DNA from: Akebia trifoliata | Lineage: Eukaryota > Streptophyta > Magnoliopsida > Ranunculales > Lardizabalaceae | Direction: 5' to 3' | Assembly: GCA_017979445.1 (NCBI GenBank) | Contig: CM030707.1 | Span: 17,931,086-17,995,085, forward strand | Length of the DNA: 64,000 bases | In this document: piece after piece, positions 46,701 to 56,485 of the stretch | How the letters are laid out: the number at the start of each line of letters is the position of its first letter | Numbering within the stretch: the first letter of the stretch is position 1 | Made by a program: the position numbers and the translations under genes | Notes under the pieces: model-generated | What the model saw: only the letters and a program-made list of their open reading frames with translations | What the model was told of the DNA's origin: nothing | The model's database searches: none

Positions 46701-47618
46701 ACCATAAGGCAGCCTAAAAGTGGAAAGGATCTGAAATATGATCTGATGGTCATGGAGAATCTCATGTTTGGACGAAATATAACACGCCTTTACGATCTTA
46801 AAGGTGCTCAGCATGCTCGATACACTTCAGATGCGGATGGCTCAGGAAAAGTACTTTTGGATCAAAACTTTGTTGAAGACATGAATCTCTCTCCCTTGTT
46901 CATCAATGGTAAAACTAAACATCTCTTACAACGAGCTGTTTGGAATGACACATCGTTCCTCACTGTGAGTGTGTTGTCTATAGCTTCTTTAAAGTTGCAA
47001 TGTTAGAGCAACTCCAACCGGTCTCTAAAACTCTAAATTTAGAGATAGAGATTTCTGAACCTTACTCCAACTGCTTTCTATTTTAGAGAAATTCCCTCTA
47101 TATCACTGTTCACATCTCCAAATATAGAGATCTTGAAATTATTTAGAGGGCCTCTCTAAATCACTATTCACCTTTTTTAAATACCTATTTTGCCTCCTTC
47201 CCCCCCCCCCCCCCTTTTTCCTTCCATAAATGCCATTTTTGATCTTCTCTTTTCATGGAACATGTCTAAATTTAGAGAAGATGCCAATTTGGAGGAAAAA
47301 TTTAGAGATGTGGGTTGGCGTTGCTCTCAGTGGATAAGTAATTTAGGAGCTCAAAATTTTGTTTTCTTTTGATATTTGCAGTCGATCAATGTCATGGATT
47401 ACTCTTTGCTTGTCGGAGTGGACATGGAGCGGCATGAACTTGTATGTGGTATTATTGACTATTTGAGGCAATATACTTGGGACAAACATCTTGAGACATG
47501 GGTAAAGGCTTCCCTTGTTGTCCCTAAAAATGTGTCACCTACAGTTGTATCCCCAAAAGAGTACAAGAAAAGATTCCGGAAATTCATGGCTATGTACTTC
47601 TTCAGCCTTCCAAGTTAA
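37167..47618 (+). CDS. FAB1-type 1-phosphatidylinositol-3-phosphate 5-kinase lacking a FYVE domain
   Basis: Twelve coding exons: 37167-37407, 37542-37575, 37675-38337, 38837-38981, 39063-39407, 40876-41592, 41861-42192, 42775-42901, 43014-43181, 44701-46287, 46698-46964 and 47382-47618. They join in phase into 1620 residues. The kinase makes PI(3,5)P2 from PI3P on endosomes and the vacuole, controlling membrane traffic, vacuole shape and acidification. The N-terminus has only two CxxC pairs (C5/C8, C39/C42) instead of a full FYVE finger, as in plant FAB1C/FAB1D. A TCP-1-like chaperonin domain (about 300-545) binds partner proteins, followed by a CHK-specific Cys region (about 717-860). The kinase domain (about 1345-1620) has a glycine loop GGKSGS (1394), K1412, DLKG (1486-1489), MDYSLL (1547-1552) and D1568 in IIDYLR, all intact. 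The start may instead be M4 (37176). It most resembles FAB1D. Confidence 0.9.
38338..38836 (+). other. FAB1 intron with a retroelement fragment
   Basis: GTAGGA to TTTTGTAG. The middle contains AACACAAGGATTTACTTGG, TTAGGCAGTGTGCC and TATGTCCAC, a text that recurs at 9680 and in part at 40060 and that I associate with plant LTR-type repeats. The 62-codon open frame inside belongs to that fragment. Confidence 0.5.
39408..40875 (+). other. Largest early FAB1 intron, with repeats
   Basis: A 1468-bp intron (GTATGT...TTTCACAG). Around 40060-40100 lies AATCACAAGATTTGCC with TTCGTCCACGGGC, related to the fragment in the preceding intron. A short tandem array follows (annotated separately). No alternative exon with FAB1 similarity is seen. 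Confidence 0.6.
40184..40313. repeat. Tandem repeat, about 2.6 copies of a 51-bp unit, in a FAB1 intron
   Basis: The phrase AAAGTAAAAAAAGAAAG followed by CCGTAATCATATAGCA and TTAATTTACAT occurs three times (40188, 40238, 40284), the last copy cut short. The copies differ at only a few positions, so the expansion is recent. Confidence 0.75.
41661..41791. repeat. Small foldback element in a FAB1 intron (TTCTATTGCCACACC family)
   Basis: The left arm is GAGAGATTCTATTGCCACAC then CAACTTTTGC. The right arm is GCAAAAGTTGGTGTGG then ATATAATCTCTC. Length is 131 bases with nearly complete pairing of the arms. It lies in the intron 41593-41860. Confidence 0.7.
42241..42705. mobile_element. hAT-like MITE, 465 bp, in a FAB1 intron
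   Basis: The left end TAGGGATGGCAATGGGGG and the right end read inward TAGTGTTGGCAATGGG match. The flanks AGTATTTG (42233-42240) and ATTATTTA (42706-42713) agree at six of eight bases. The subterminal regions hold TATCCAACT / AGATAT repeats. It fills most of the intron 42193-42774. Confidence 0.6.
43411..44147. mobile_element. hAT-like MITE, 737 bp, in a FAB1 intron, with a GA microsatellite
   Basis: Both ends read TAGGGSTGTCAAYGGATA inward. The flanks GTTTGCCC (43403-43410) and GTTTTCCC (44148-44155) agree at seven of eight bases. The subterminal parts are crowded with ATCCGAAT / ATTCGGAT copies. A (GA)n run of about 70 bases (43728-43797) lies in the middle. No transposase. Confidence 0.8.
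44315..44550. repeat. Degenerate minisatellite in a FAB1 intron
   Basis: About four imperfect units carrying GAGGAAAAATAATAAA, then TTGGAGAGGTATTATT and AGGAAAG. A G-run of about 16 interrupts them near 44430. The overlapping minus-strand open frames of 67 and 119 codons are artefacts of the repeat. Confidence 0.55.
46329..46647. mobile_element. hAT-like MITE, 319 bp, with perfect 8-bp target duplication, in a FAB1 intron
   Basis: The left end TAGGGCTGTAAATGGATC and the right end read inward CAGGGCCGTCAATGGATT match. TTCTTGAC flanks both sides exactly (46321-46328 and 46648-46655). GGATC / GATCC repeats lie near both ends. It sits 42 bases past the exon end at 46287. Confidence 0.8.
47003..47332. 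mobile_element. MITE in the last FAB1 intron (GAGCAACTCC ends)
   Basis: The left end AGAGCAACTCCAACCGG and the right end read inward AGAGCAACGCCAACCC match, followed on both arms by TCTCTAAA-type sequence. TTA before the left end suggests a Tourist/PIF-Harbinger target, but the right side reads TCA. A run of 14-15 C lies near 47202. It fills most of the intron 46965-47381. Confidence 0.65.
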
Positions 47619-48270
47619 GAGTATCCAAAGGGATCTTCGGTTACAAGTTTTTTGGTGACAGAAGTGGTGGCTCTTCTCAAATAAATACAAAGGGCAGAGT
47701 ACAACCAAATCAATCTATGCTTGATCCAGATTTACCAATTACCCGATATATACCTTGTGTTTGAGTAGTAGTTATTTGTTCTATTCATTTCAAGGACTGT
47801 ATATAGGTGTATGTCACAGTTTATACACCCCCCATTTTTTTCGCAATTTTTAGCAAATTTTTGGGGGTTAAGTTTCTTCTTTACAGGTCCATGAAGTTAA
47901 TTATGATTAATTTTTTTTTCTTGTATTATTAAGTTCAATGGACATTGTAAAGAGATGAAGATGATTAATGATACACACATTTGTTTGGAAATAGTTTTAA
48001 AAGTTGACATGTATTAGGAAACATACGTCTGATAAGATTTATTTTCAGCCAACAATTTGCATGATATATCTTGCCTGGGATATCCTTTATATTCTTCTTG
48101 TTCTCTAACTCTAGTAAATCTAATCCTTCAATGTTTTCTATTTTTTTTCTTAATTTATAAAGCAAGTATAATATAAACGTCATGGCTTTCGTTATGGAGA
48201 TATCTTGTCATTATGTGCACAGCTTAAAGCGAGCAAGCATAAGGAGAGACTTCTTCCTCTACTCCTATAC
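47619..48270 (+). other. FAB1 3' region and spacer
   Basis: The probable 3' untranslated region runs to about 47900; AATAAATACAAAGG (about 47680) is the nearest polyadenylation-like signal. The rest to 48270 shows no gene. Confidence 0.45.
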
Positions 48271-49400
48271 AGAACAGCTTGAATTAGCCTACACCATGTA
48301 TATCTGTCTTGAAGTCTCCCCACTGGACTGCGGCTATGGGTGAAGAAATGATTGGTCTATGATCCAACTCTATTTCTCCATACTTTTCATGTATGAACGT
48401 TGGTTTTCGATGGGTTCTCTAGAGAAAACTTTGTTTTGATGATGCTATCACTTGGCTTGCTATGTAAGGATAATCTATTGCATGATATTGATTTTGGTGA
48501 AACTTTTTGCCTAGTTGTAACAGCATCGATTATCGAAAATGCTTTTTTTTCCTCTTGGGGGTTCAATGCAAGAAATTTATATGGAGCAATGTCATAGATA
48601 TATTGACCTCAAGTTTCCTAATCATGTCCATATGCATGGTTTTAGCACATCAGGTAGTTTCTTTTACATTTGGACAGTAATACACAAAAAACTTCAATAT
48701 TTGGCTTTACTTCTAAGCAAATAGCGTCCAATATTATTATTATATGTTGGTGATATTGTGGTCCCCAAAGTTAATTATTCTTGCGGTGAAGAATTTGGGC
48801 CCACTTATAGTTTCTTGATGCAGCTATTGATCGCTACATCTCTGCATATGCATTATAAACCTGTATCGTTAGGTTCTACATTTGAGGATCCTGGACTCCA
48901 CCATAGCCCTGAAGGCGAATTGCACTGTATCACACTCACAATGTCAATACCTGTATGCTCCTATGGTAACCATTCTAAAGCTATTCAAATTATCATAATA
49001 CATCTCAAATGCATGCTGACTTGTGCTCTTTTTATTTCTGCCCATTGTTCTTTGAATTTTGTGGCTTTTTCTAATGCTGATTGGGCTAGGTGTCCCGACA
49101 AACATCATTCTACTTCTAGTGGTTACTACAACAGAGTTATCATCGCTCTCTTCTACTCCAAGATCTTGGTATTCGATTCAATCAGCTGTCATTTACTGTG
49201 AAAATAAGAATGGTATACATAGGACGTCTAGTCCTATTGTCCATGCTTGTTTGAGCATTCTGAGTCGGATAATTTGTTCGAGAAGCTGCAAGGTTATGAT
49301 TGCTGTTTGTTTTTTTTCTAATTAATTGTCAATTTGCAGATACATTTCCCAAAAGCTATCACAACTGTGCTTTGAATCTCAACAGTTCCAGTTATACATT
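48271..49400 (+). pseudogene. Ty1/copia polyprotein remnant (reverse transcriptase to RNase H)
   Basis: In shifting frames one can read decayed versions of copia landmarks in the right order: HWTAAMGEEM before the reverse transcriptase, DFGETF for the ETF motif (48490), EIYMEQ...FPNHV (48560-48640), YVGDIVV in place of YVDD (48743), LNFVAFSNADWARCPD with STSSGYY of the RNase H (49060-49130) and CENKNG near 49200. Stops, frameshifts and deletions are frequent, so it is dead. No LTRs could be paired around it. It lies in the same orientation as FAB1 and about 650 bases past its stop. Confidence 0.8.
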
Positions 49401-49856
49401 CAGCTTTCCCTGACACTCAACTTGGTGGGACATGATAAAGATAGTAAGTTGATCATACTTAATTGTCTATTGTATACCCATTCAACATAATTGTTTTCTG
49501 TATTTTTGCATAATTGCCTCTATAAATCTTTATGTCAAACTCAAGGAAAAGGCAATATTTTCATCACCCTTTTTCTGCCAATTGGTTTTGCACTATGTAC
49601 TTATGTTACCCATCCTAACAGACTCTAAACAAAAATAGAATAAATCTGGTAGCACTGTAGCAGATATATGGTTTTCGTCGCATTTTTAAATGTTTGTGTC
49701 TGTTAGTGCATATCACATTTATGATGCAGGATAGAGAGTCTAGGAGTCCGTTTGGATCTAAAGTAGCTAGGAAGAAAGTAGCTTTGGGAGAAAATAACTT
49801 TTAGAAAGTAGAAGGTAGTTTCTTTTTGCTTTTTAGAAAGTTGAGATTTTTTACTT

Positions 49857-50662
49857 GAGTTGGTCTATTTGCACACACCAAAATGGCCAAATGTACCCAC
49901 TTGCTGCTGATAACCTCCTTAACTTTAAAATACCTTATTGCACACACCTAATAAATGTACTTTAACCTAAATTGCTTATTTCAACCACCTAAAGGTACCG
50001 AATGATTCTTCCTTCTTCTTCCTCTCTCTCTCTCTCTCTCTCTCTTTCTTTCTCTCATTTATGCTTCTTCTTCTTCTTCTCTGCATTTGGAAAGGTTTCA
50101 ATGAGGATTTTAAGCTTTGATCTTGTTTTTTTTTTCTCACTTCTAATCCAATCGAAGCCATTCACATGAGAAAGTTCTGTTTGGTAGGTGCCTACCGAAT
50201 CTATTTGGTAGGTGCCTACCGAATCTATTTGGTAGATGCCTACCGAAGTTGTTGGAACAAATTCGGTCTGAACCTACTGAACAAAATCTGTTAAAAAGTC
50301 TCCAAGTTCTTCGATTCAAAATCGACATTTTGAGATTTTAATAGTGGTTTTTTCCATCTTCCTTGATGATTAAATGCAAAAAAGTAAAAGAAATTTCAAA
50401 GAAATAAGATAACTTGAAAAAAAAAAACCTAAAACCTAATTTTCATTGATTCAATCTCTCACAAAACTCAAAAGGAGATGGATATGAAGAAGACGAGAAA
50501 GGAAGAAAGAAGAAGTGGGTTTTGGATTTTTTGTTCGGTAGGTGGTGGTGTGTGCAATAAGCAATAATGAAAGGGTAAAATGGCAATTTACCTTTTTTTT
50601 TAATACAAAAATCACTTCAGTGGGTGCAATTGGCCATTTTGGTATGTGCAAATAGACCGATC
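49857..50662. mobile_element. Mutator-like element nested in the preceding MITE, 806 bp
   Basis: The ends GAGTTGGTCTATTTGCAC and, read inward from the right, GATCGGTCTATTTGCAC match and continue into ACCAAAATGGCCA. The host sequence TTTTTTACTT precedes it and T(8)ACTT follows it, which fits a 9-10 bp duplication with T-run slippage. Inside are a CT microsatellite (50024-50056) and a three-copy 24-bp array. Confidence 0.65.
50178..50248. repeat. Three 24-bp units, each a palindrome
   Basis: TTTGGTAGGTGCCTACCGAA recurs three times with the spacer TCTA; the third has GATG for GGTG. The core GGTAGGTGCCTACC is self-complementary. The array lies inside the nested Mutator-like element. Confidence 0.75.
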
Positions 50663-50709
50663 TTTTTTTTACTTTTGAAAGTAGTTTTCTAAAATGAATC
50701 CAAACAAGC

Positions 50710-52454
50710 CTTTTAACTTTCAAAAGTGAAAAAAAAAGTTGTTTTTTTACACAAGCTCTAGATGTTGAAAACAAAATTGGGAGATAATATATTAATGCAT
50801 TTAATAGGTTTGGCCAAGCTATCAACACTATTTCGAACCCCACATAGCATAACCAAAGGATAGGTTCGAAAGTTGAGGGTTTAAAAAGGTGAAAGATTTA
50901 GGCCTAAAGGGGTTAAGTGGTAAAGGGTAAATGCAAATTTTTTCAATAGGGTATTTAGGGTATTTAATTAAGTTTAGGGGTATCTATAAAAAATTAGGTC
51001 TAGGGGTGTGGAATAGGATTAGGTTTGATAGAGGGAGGGATTGAAGGTTGTGGATTTCATATCTGGGTTTTGAAGGAGGTTGGATAGGTTTTAGATCTGC
51101 TAGAATTGGTTTGAGTGGTTTCTTGTGACCCAAGAAGAGCTTGGCTAGGTTGTTGATGGTTTTAGGGATGATTGAGGGCTAGATTTGGTGGGACAACAGG
51201 GTTTTAAGGGCTTTAGGATAGAGTTTTGAGATCCTAAGGAATTTTGGCCAGCACTATAGGTGCAGTATTTTTTGGATAACAGGGTAAAAAAGAAAAAAAA
51301 AATGGAGTAGAAGGAGATGGGATTAGAGAAGACATATGAGAAAAAGAAGATTAAGGAGAAGGAGATGATAAATTTACCATGGAGTTACACCAAGGATTTC
51401 AATGGCATCACACCTATGTTTCCAATCACTAGAGAAGTTCTAAAGAAGAGAACAGTAATTTTTTTATATTCATTGTCTAATAAATATTCCTTATAATAGT
51501 TTAAATAAACTCTGAAGACTCCCAATTTGACTCTACTTTGTACTTCAAAGATGGTAAAATTTCTAATTCGACAAAAACTATTTTATTAACCTTAATACGT
51601 AATAATAAACTTCCAAAACAAGTAGGACTAAAAATAACTTAAAAAAAAAAAAAGACTCTTATATGGTTAAAATTCATCTAACCCATTTCCATGATTCCCA
51701 GTGTACTTTGTAAAAGTATTAGTACTTGTCATTTTATATCACTTTCTTAGAGTAACGACCAACAATGTCTTTGCTTCTGATCACTCTCTTTCCTCAATTG
51801 GGTTAAAGTGCAATTATTAGTTTGCTTCAATGTTTAAATTCCTTTCACAGTATCAGAAAATTGGATAATGCTTCTTTAACTATTTTGTTTTATTGCAATG
51901 GTCTATGCTATATGGTTCATGTAAACATTTTTCATTGGTTTAAACTTAGAAGGTGGTTTATTACAAAACCTGACTGAATGAAACATGTTCTTTCATCATT
52001 TCTATATAAAGCTACATCCTCTGTTAATTCATGTGTTTCCAAATCTGCTTTCACTACCTCAGTCCACACTTCTTTTAGGACCTTGACTTACATGTCCCTC
52101 CCCATAGCCACCAAAGTCTCTGACTTATTGAAAAAGTCACGATTAAATCGTGACTTTTTTCCTTCACCAATTTAATCACGATTTAATTGCATCTTTTCAA
52201 TAAGATGCGAATTTTACAAACTTCACGATTAAATCACTGACATTGCGATTAAATCAAAATTAACAAAATATGTCATTGATGCACAAGTTTGAGAATATGA
52301 CCTTGATGAAGATGATGGTGACCATTTTACCAATAAATGTAAGATAATAGTGATGTAAATGAGGATGACATTTTAATTTTTTTTTTTTTTGGACCAATTT
52401 GATAAATCCTAACTCAGACTTATGATTCTTTATCTTTATTTTGAACAAATTAGA
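50710..52454. other. Intergenic, no gene recognised
   Basis: AT-rich DNA. A short inverted text at 52128-52160 and 52170 (GTCACGATTAAATCGTGAC is a perfect palindrome) is notable. Open frames are short. No RNA gene or transposon border was found. Confidence 0.45.
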
Positions 52455-52614
52455 TCTCGTTTGGATAGAAAGTATAAAATAAAAAGTAGCTAGGAAGAAA
52501 GTAGTTTCTTTTTGCTGTTTAAAAAGTTAGGATTATGATTCTTTACTTTTTAAAAGTAGTTTTCTAGATTGAATCCAAAACTTTTTAACTTTCAAAAGTG
52601 TATCCAAATGGGCT
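52455..52614. repeat. Short MITE with CGTTTGGAT ends
   Basis: GATCTCGTTTGGATAGAAAG at the left and CAAAAGTGTATCCAAATGGG at the right are inverted relatives. The interior contains AAAGTAGCTAGGAAGAAAG as in the element at 49746. About 160 bases. Confidence 0.55.
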
Positions 52615-52959
52615 CTATACCTTAACTATGGTATGATGGACATGTGCTAACTGGTTGTGGATACATGGATGATATGAATATGGGATTCAGTGATTGATTA
52701 TTGTAGTTTAATATGGAATTTAATATCATAATATGAGAACAACAACTAGGAATCATTATAACCCTAACCTGATTTTTTCTCGATTTTACCAAAATTTCCA
52801 ACTTTTCCTCTTGCTATCTTATTCCTGAACCCCGAATATGGTGACTGTGGTTCCTCCGAATTGGTGCTATTACTGTTTTCATTGCACAAGACCAAACATT
52901 CATTTTCAGTCCATCAACAATCGACAACTTAACTCGCTAACCTTATTTCTTTCATTCGT

Positions 52960-55680
52960 TCACCAAGTTGTATAATCCATGTCATGGACAAAAATATCAG
53001 AATCAGGCACATATCCTTCAAGTTTCATCTCTCTCAAAAGTTCTTGCAGTTTCGAGTTAATCTCATCAACTTGTGGATGTGAATGGTCACTGACAGCAAA
53101 CTCGTGCACCACATTTCGAACCTCGATCCAACTCTTCCCACGTTCCTTCTTCACCCCATTCTCTCTCATCAACTTTCTTACCTCAATAACATCCTTCCAC
53201 CTTCCTTTCGCTGCATATATGTTTGAAAGCAACACATAAGCCGCTGAATCACCAGGCTCCAAAGCCACTATTTTTTCCATCGACATCTCCCCTCTGTTTA
53301 CATCACCATGAGTCGTACAAGCACTTAGTAGCATTCGCCACACCAAAGCATTTGGCTCAAATGGCATTTTGTTAATGAAATCTTCCGCTTCATCCAATCT
53401 CCCTGCTCTGCCAAAGATGTCAACCATACATGCATGATGTTCAAAGCCAGGTGTGATTCCATATTTAGTCTTCATCAAATTGAAATACATTTTGGCTTGG
53501 TTTGTCAGCCTAGTGTGGCTGCATGCAGTCAATAAAGCAAGGAATGTAATGCCATTTGGATTCACATTACAACTCTCCATTTGGTCAAAGAGTTCAAGAG
53601 CCTTAGTGGTGCATCCATTTTGTGCGTAACCACCAATCATTGCAGTCCAAGTGACTACAGTTTTATTCATTGCGAGCCTGTAGAAAATTTGTTCGGCTTC
53701 TTCTATGCTCCCAAAACTAGCATACATTGTTATCAGAGCATTGGCCACCGCAGTGTCTGTGATTAATCTTGATTTTAAGATCAATGAGTGGATCTGCCTG
53801 CCTTGCTGCACCGCCATTGCATTGGCACACCCTGAAAGAAGACTCGCAAAGGTAAAATTATCTGGCTCTAAGTTTTCTTCCAGCATCAAATGCAAGAGTT
53901 CAATAGCCTTGTGAGTCTGACTGTTTTGAGCGAAACCCACTACCATTGAGTTCCAGGTTATCAAATCTTTATGCTTAATTTCATCGAAGACACGTTTGGC
54001 ATCCGATACTGCTCCGGACTTGGCATACATGTCGACAAGGGAGCTTCCTACGAAAGCATTTGATACTAGACCAGCTTTAATAAGGCTGCCATGGATGGCT
54101 TTCCCTGTTTCATGTTGATTGATTGTTGTACAAGCAGACAAGATTGCGACAAAGGTGAATTCATCCGGTTCAATTCCTTCTAGTTTCATTTCTCGAAAGA
54201 AATCCAAAGCTTCTTTAGATCTCTCATTCTGAGTGTAAGATTGAATAATGGCATTCCAAGAGATAAGATCTGGATCGGAAATGTTCTCGAGAGCCTTCTG
54301 AGAGTAGCGAACTTCTCCATGTTTGGAGTACATGGTGATGAGGGCGTTCCCAACCAAGGCATCCATATACAACCCATATTTAATTGCGAGGACATGAAGC
54401 TGCTTACCCTCTTCTATCGTTGATTGAACTGCCATCGCCTTAAGCAAGCTAGCTATGGTATACTCATCTGGACGAATACCTTTCTCACCCATTTCAAGAA
54501 ATAGTTGCAAACCTTCTTTTATGCATTTATTCTCTATGTATGCGGCTATCATGGTGTTCCACGCAACAATATTCTGCTCGTTCATCTTGTTGAAAACCAG
54601 GTTTGCATCTTGGAGATTCTCGCAACTCGCGTAAGCATCAAGTAGAGCCGTCATGACAAAAACATGTGCCCCATAACCACTTTTGGTAATTTGCGCGTGG
54701 AGCTCCTTTACGAAAGGTACATTGCTTGACCCAAGAATACTCCCGAAAGCAAACTCATCAGGTCTGAAGCCTTCTCTCTGCATATCCACGAAAAGGGTAA
54801 TAGCTCGATCGCTACTTCCATTTTGAACATTCGCAGTGATAATGGAATTCCACGAGACCTCATCGTGCTCCATCATGGTTCCGTACACAGTTTCAGCATC
54901 TTCAACATTGCCCAATTTCGCATACATATTGATCAGAGCATTTCCCACTTGAATGTAATGGAAAAAACCCGTTTTTATCACATGGCTATGAATCTGTTTT
55001 CCATGTCTTGGATTCCCCGAGCCGATAGACGCCCGTATAGCACTCAAGTAGGTTGACTTGTATGGCGGAAGCCCTGCCTTAGTCATTTGCCGGAAGAGAT
55101 GTAAGGCTTCACGAAACTGTCGGTTCAAGCAATAACCAGCAATCATCGCATTCCAGGACACATAATTCCTCTGATACATTCCATTGAAGAGCTCTTGAGC
55201 TGCACCCATATCCCCGCATTTCGCATACAGATTGATGAACTGGTTTTCTTGGAAGACATTTGGTTTGTAACCGGTGCTGACCATGTGGGACCGCACTCGA
55301 AGGCCCTCTTGTAGAGCTTTCTTGGATATACAGAAAGAAATAAGCGAATTGTAGAAGGCAGAATCGAGGGTACCTTTGTGTTCCAATGACGAATCTAGAG
55401 ATTGCATTGCTTCCTCGAGATAAGTCTTCTTTTCCCGAGACCCGTCCAAGGAAATACTGAAATGGGTTTGTGGTCTACTCTCTTTTCGATTTGCGAGATG
55501 GGTTACCTACAATTGAATCATTTATCACCAAATCAATAAGATAGTCCTTAGAGGATGCCTATACGAGAACATTTAATGTGCCCAGAGGAAATATACCACC
55601 TTGGGGAGACGACATGTATTGTGGAGAGAAGATGGAGTTGTTAGAGACACTTGAGAAGTTGAGGGTACTGAAGTAGCCAT
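52960..55680 (-). CDS. PLS-class pentatricopeptide repeat protein with a cut-off DYW domain
   Basis: Two exons: 55600-55680 and 52960-55506, with a 93-bp intron (donor AAG|GTGGTA, acceptor TTGTAG|GTAACC), giving 875 residues. The long second exon has no ATG at its upstream end, so the first exon, beginning ATGGCTACTTCAG, supplies the start. The first 45 residues are Ser/Thr/Arg-rich, a likely organelle transit peptide. A long run of alternating P, L and S repeats (about 75-750) with motifs such as YVSWNAMIAGY and LINMYAK is followed by E1/E2 motifs (AYVLLSNIYAAKGRW) and SWIEV...VHEF. The protein stops at VHDMDYTTW, where a DYW deaminase domain would begin. This class binds organellar RNA and specifies C-to-U editing sites, and members lacking DYW borrow it from a partner. 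The exact target is unknown. Confidence 0.9.
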
Positions 55681-56485
55681 GGCTGCCTCCCAAGTTAATA
55701 TTCTATCGTGGGAGAGCTGCTTTGCTTCCTGGGAGAAATGACCGTTGGGTTGTTAGAATTTCAAAAATCTGGTATCTTCCCGCACATATGTTGTAGACTC
55801 TTTTAGCTGAAACAGATAATATGAAACTAAATATCTTACTAGAACGAGTGGTCTATATTTATTGAGATATACATGGGACTTTTGAAAATATCTGTAACGG
55901 CTAAGGGCATTATAGGGTGAGCCTGAGGTCCAGCATCTTTGATGAAACTGATAGCTTATCTGTTAAAATAAAATATAAAATATAAAAAATAAAAACTTTT
56001 TTTTATTTTATCAAAAATGACTTTTTTTTTACTGATTACAGAGTGATCGGACTAATTTCCGAATTCGCACAATAAATTGCTCTGGAACATTTTCTCTTGT
56101 TCACGTACATATTTGATTGTTGGAGTGTTTTTGGTAGGTATCACATCAGTGTCGGAATGACATCTATTGATCATAAAAGACAAATGAATCTCAACATGTA
56201 TCTCGAGGATTGATTAAAAAGGATGCCATATATAGGTCCCAAGTATTTTGCCACAACCTCCATATAAGTCAAAAAGTAATTTGAAATTATTAAGGAAAAG
56301 TTGCAATGCAAATGCCATAAGTCTCAAGTAAAGAACCATAGAAATAGAATTTCTTGTTCCTCATGCCTACTCAAGGAATCCTTTCTACAATCTCATATAT
56401 CCTCACATTACTATCATCTCTTTGCAAGAATTAGGACTATTTTTTTCTTTGACAACCACTATTCGATCGATCAGCTTTTCTCTCA
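55681..56485. promoter_or_regulatory. Shared upstream region of the divergent PPR and DMP genes
   Basis: 805 bases between the two start codons. On the DMP side, CCATATATAGGTCC (56227) and CTCATATATCC (56391) are TATA candidates. Using the first would place an out-of-frame ATG at 56301, with an 83-codon frame overlapping the DMP start; the second avoids it. Nothing else in the spacer could be assigned. Confidence 0.45.

Larger units (their letters stand above)
49746..50709. mobile_element. MITE with GTCCGTTTGGAT-type ends, interrupted by another element
   Basis: The left end is GTCCGTTTGGATCTAAAG with AGTAGCTAGGAAGAAAGTAG just inside. The right end, AATGAATCCAAACAAGCC, is its rough complement preceded by GAAAGTAGTTTTCTAAA. 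A shorter uninterrupted relative lies at 52455-52614. Outer borders are approximate. Confidence 0.55.

Noticed and set aside
52960..55449. PPR reading frame starting at 55449
   Set aside because: That codon is TTG. The frame is open further upstream to a good splice acceptor at 55507-55508, and a small exon at 55600-55680 with ATG and a donor joins it in phase.
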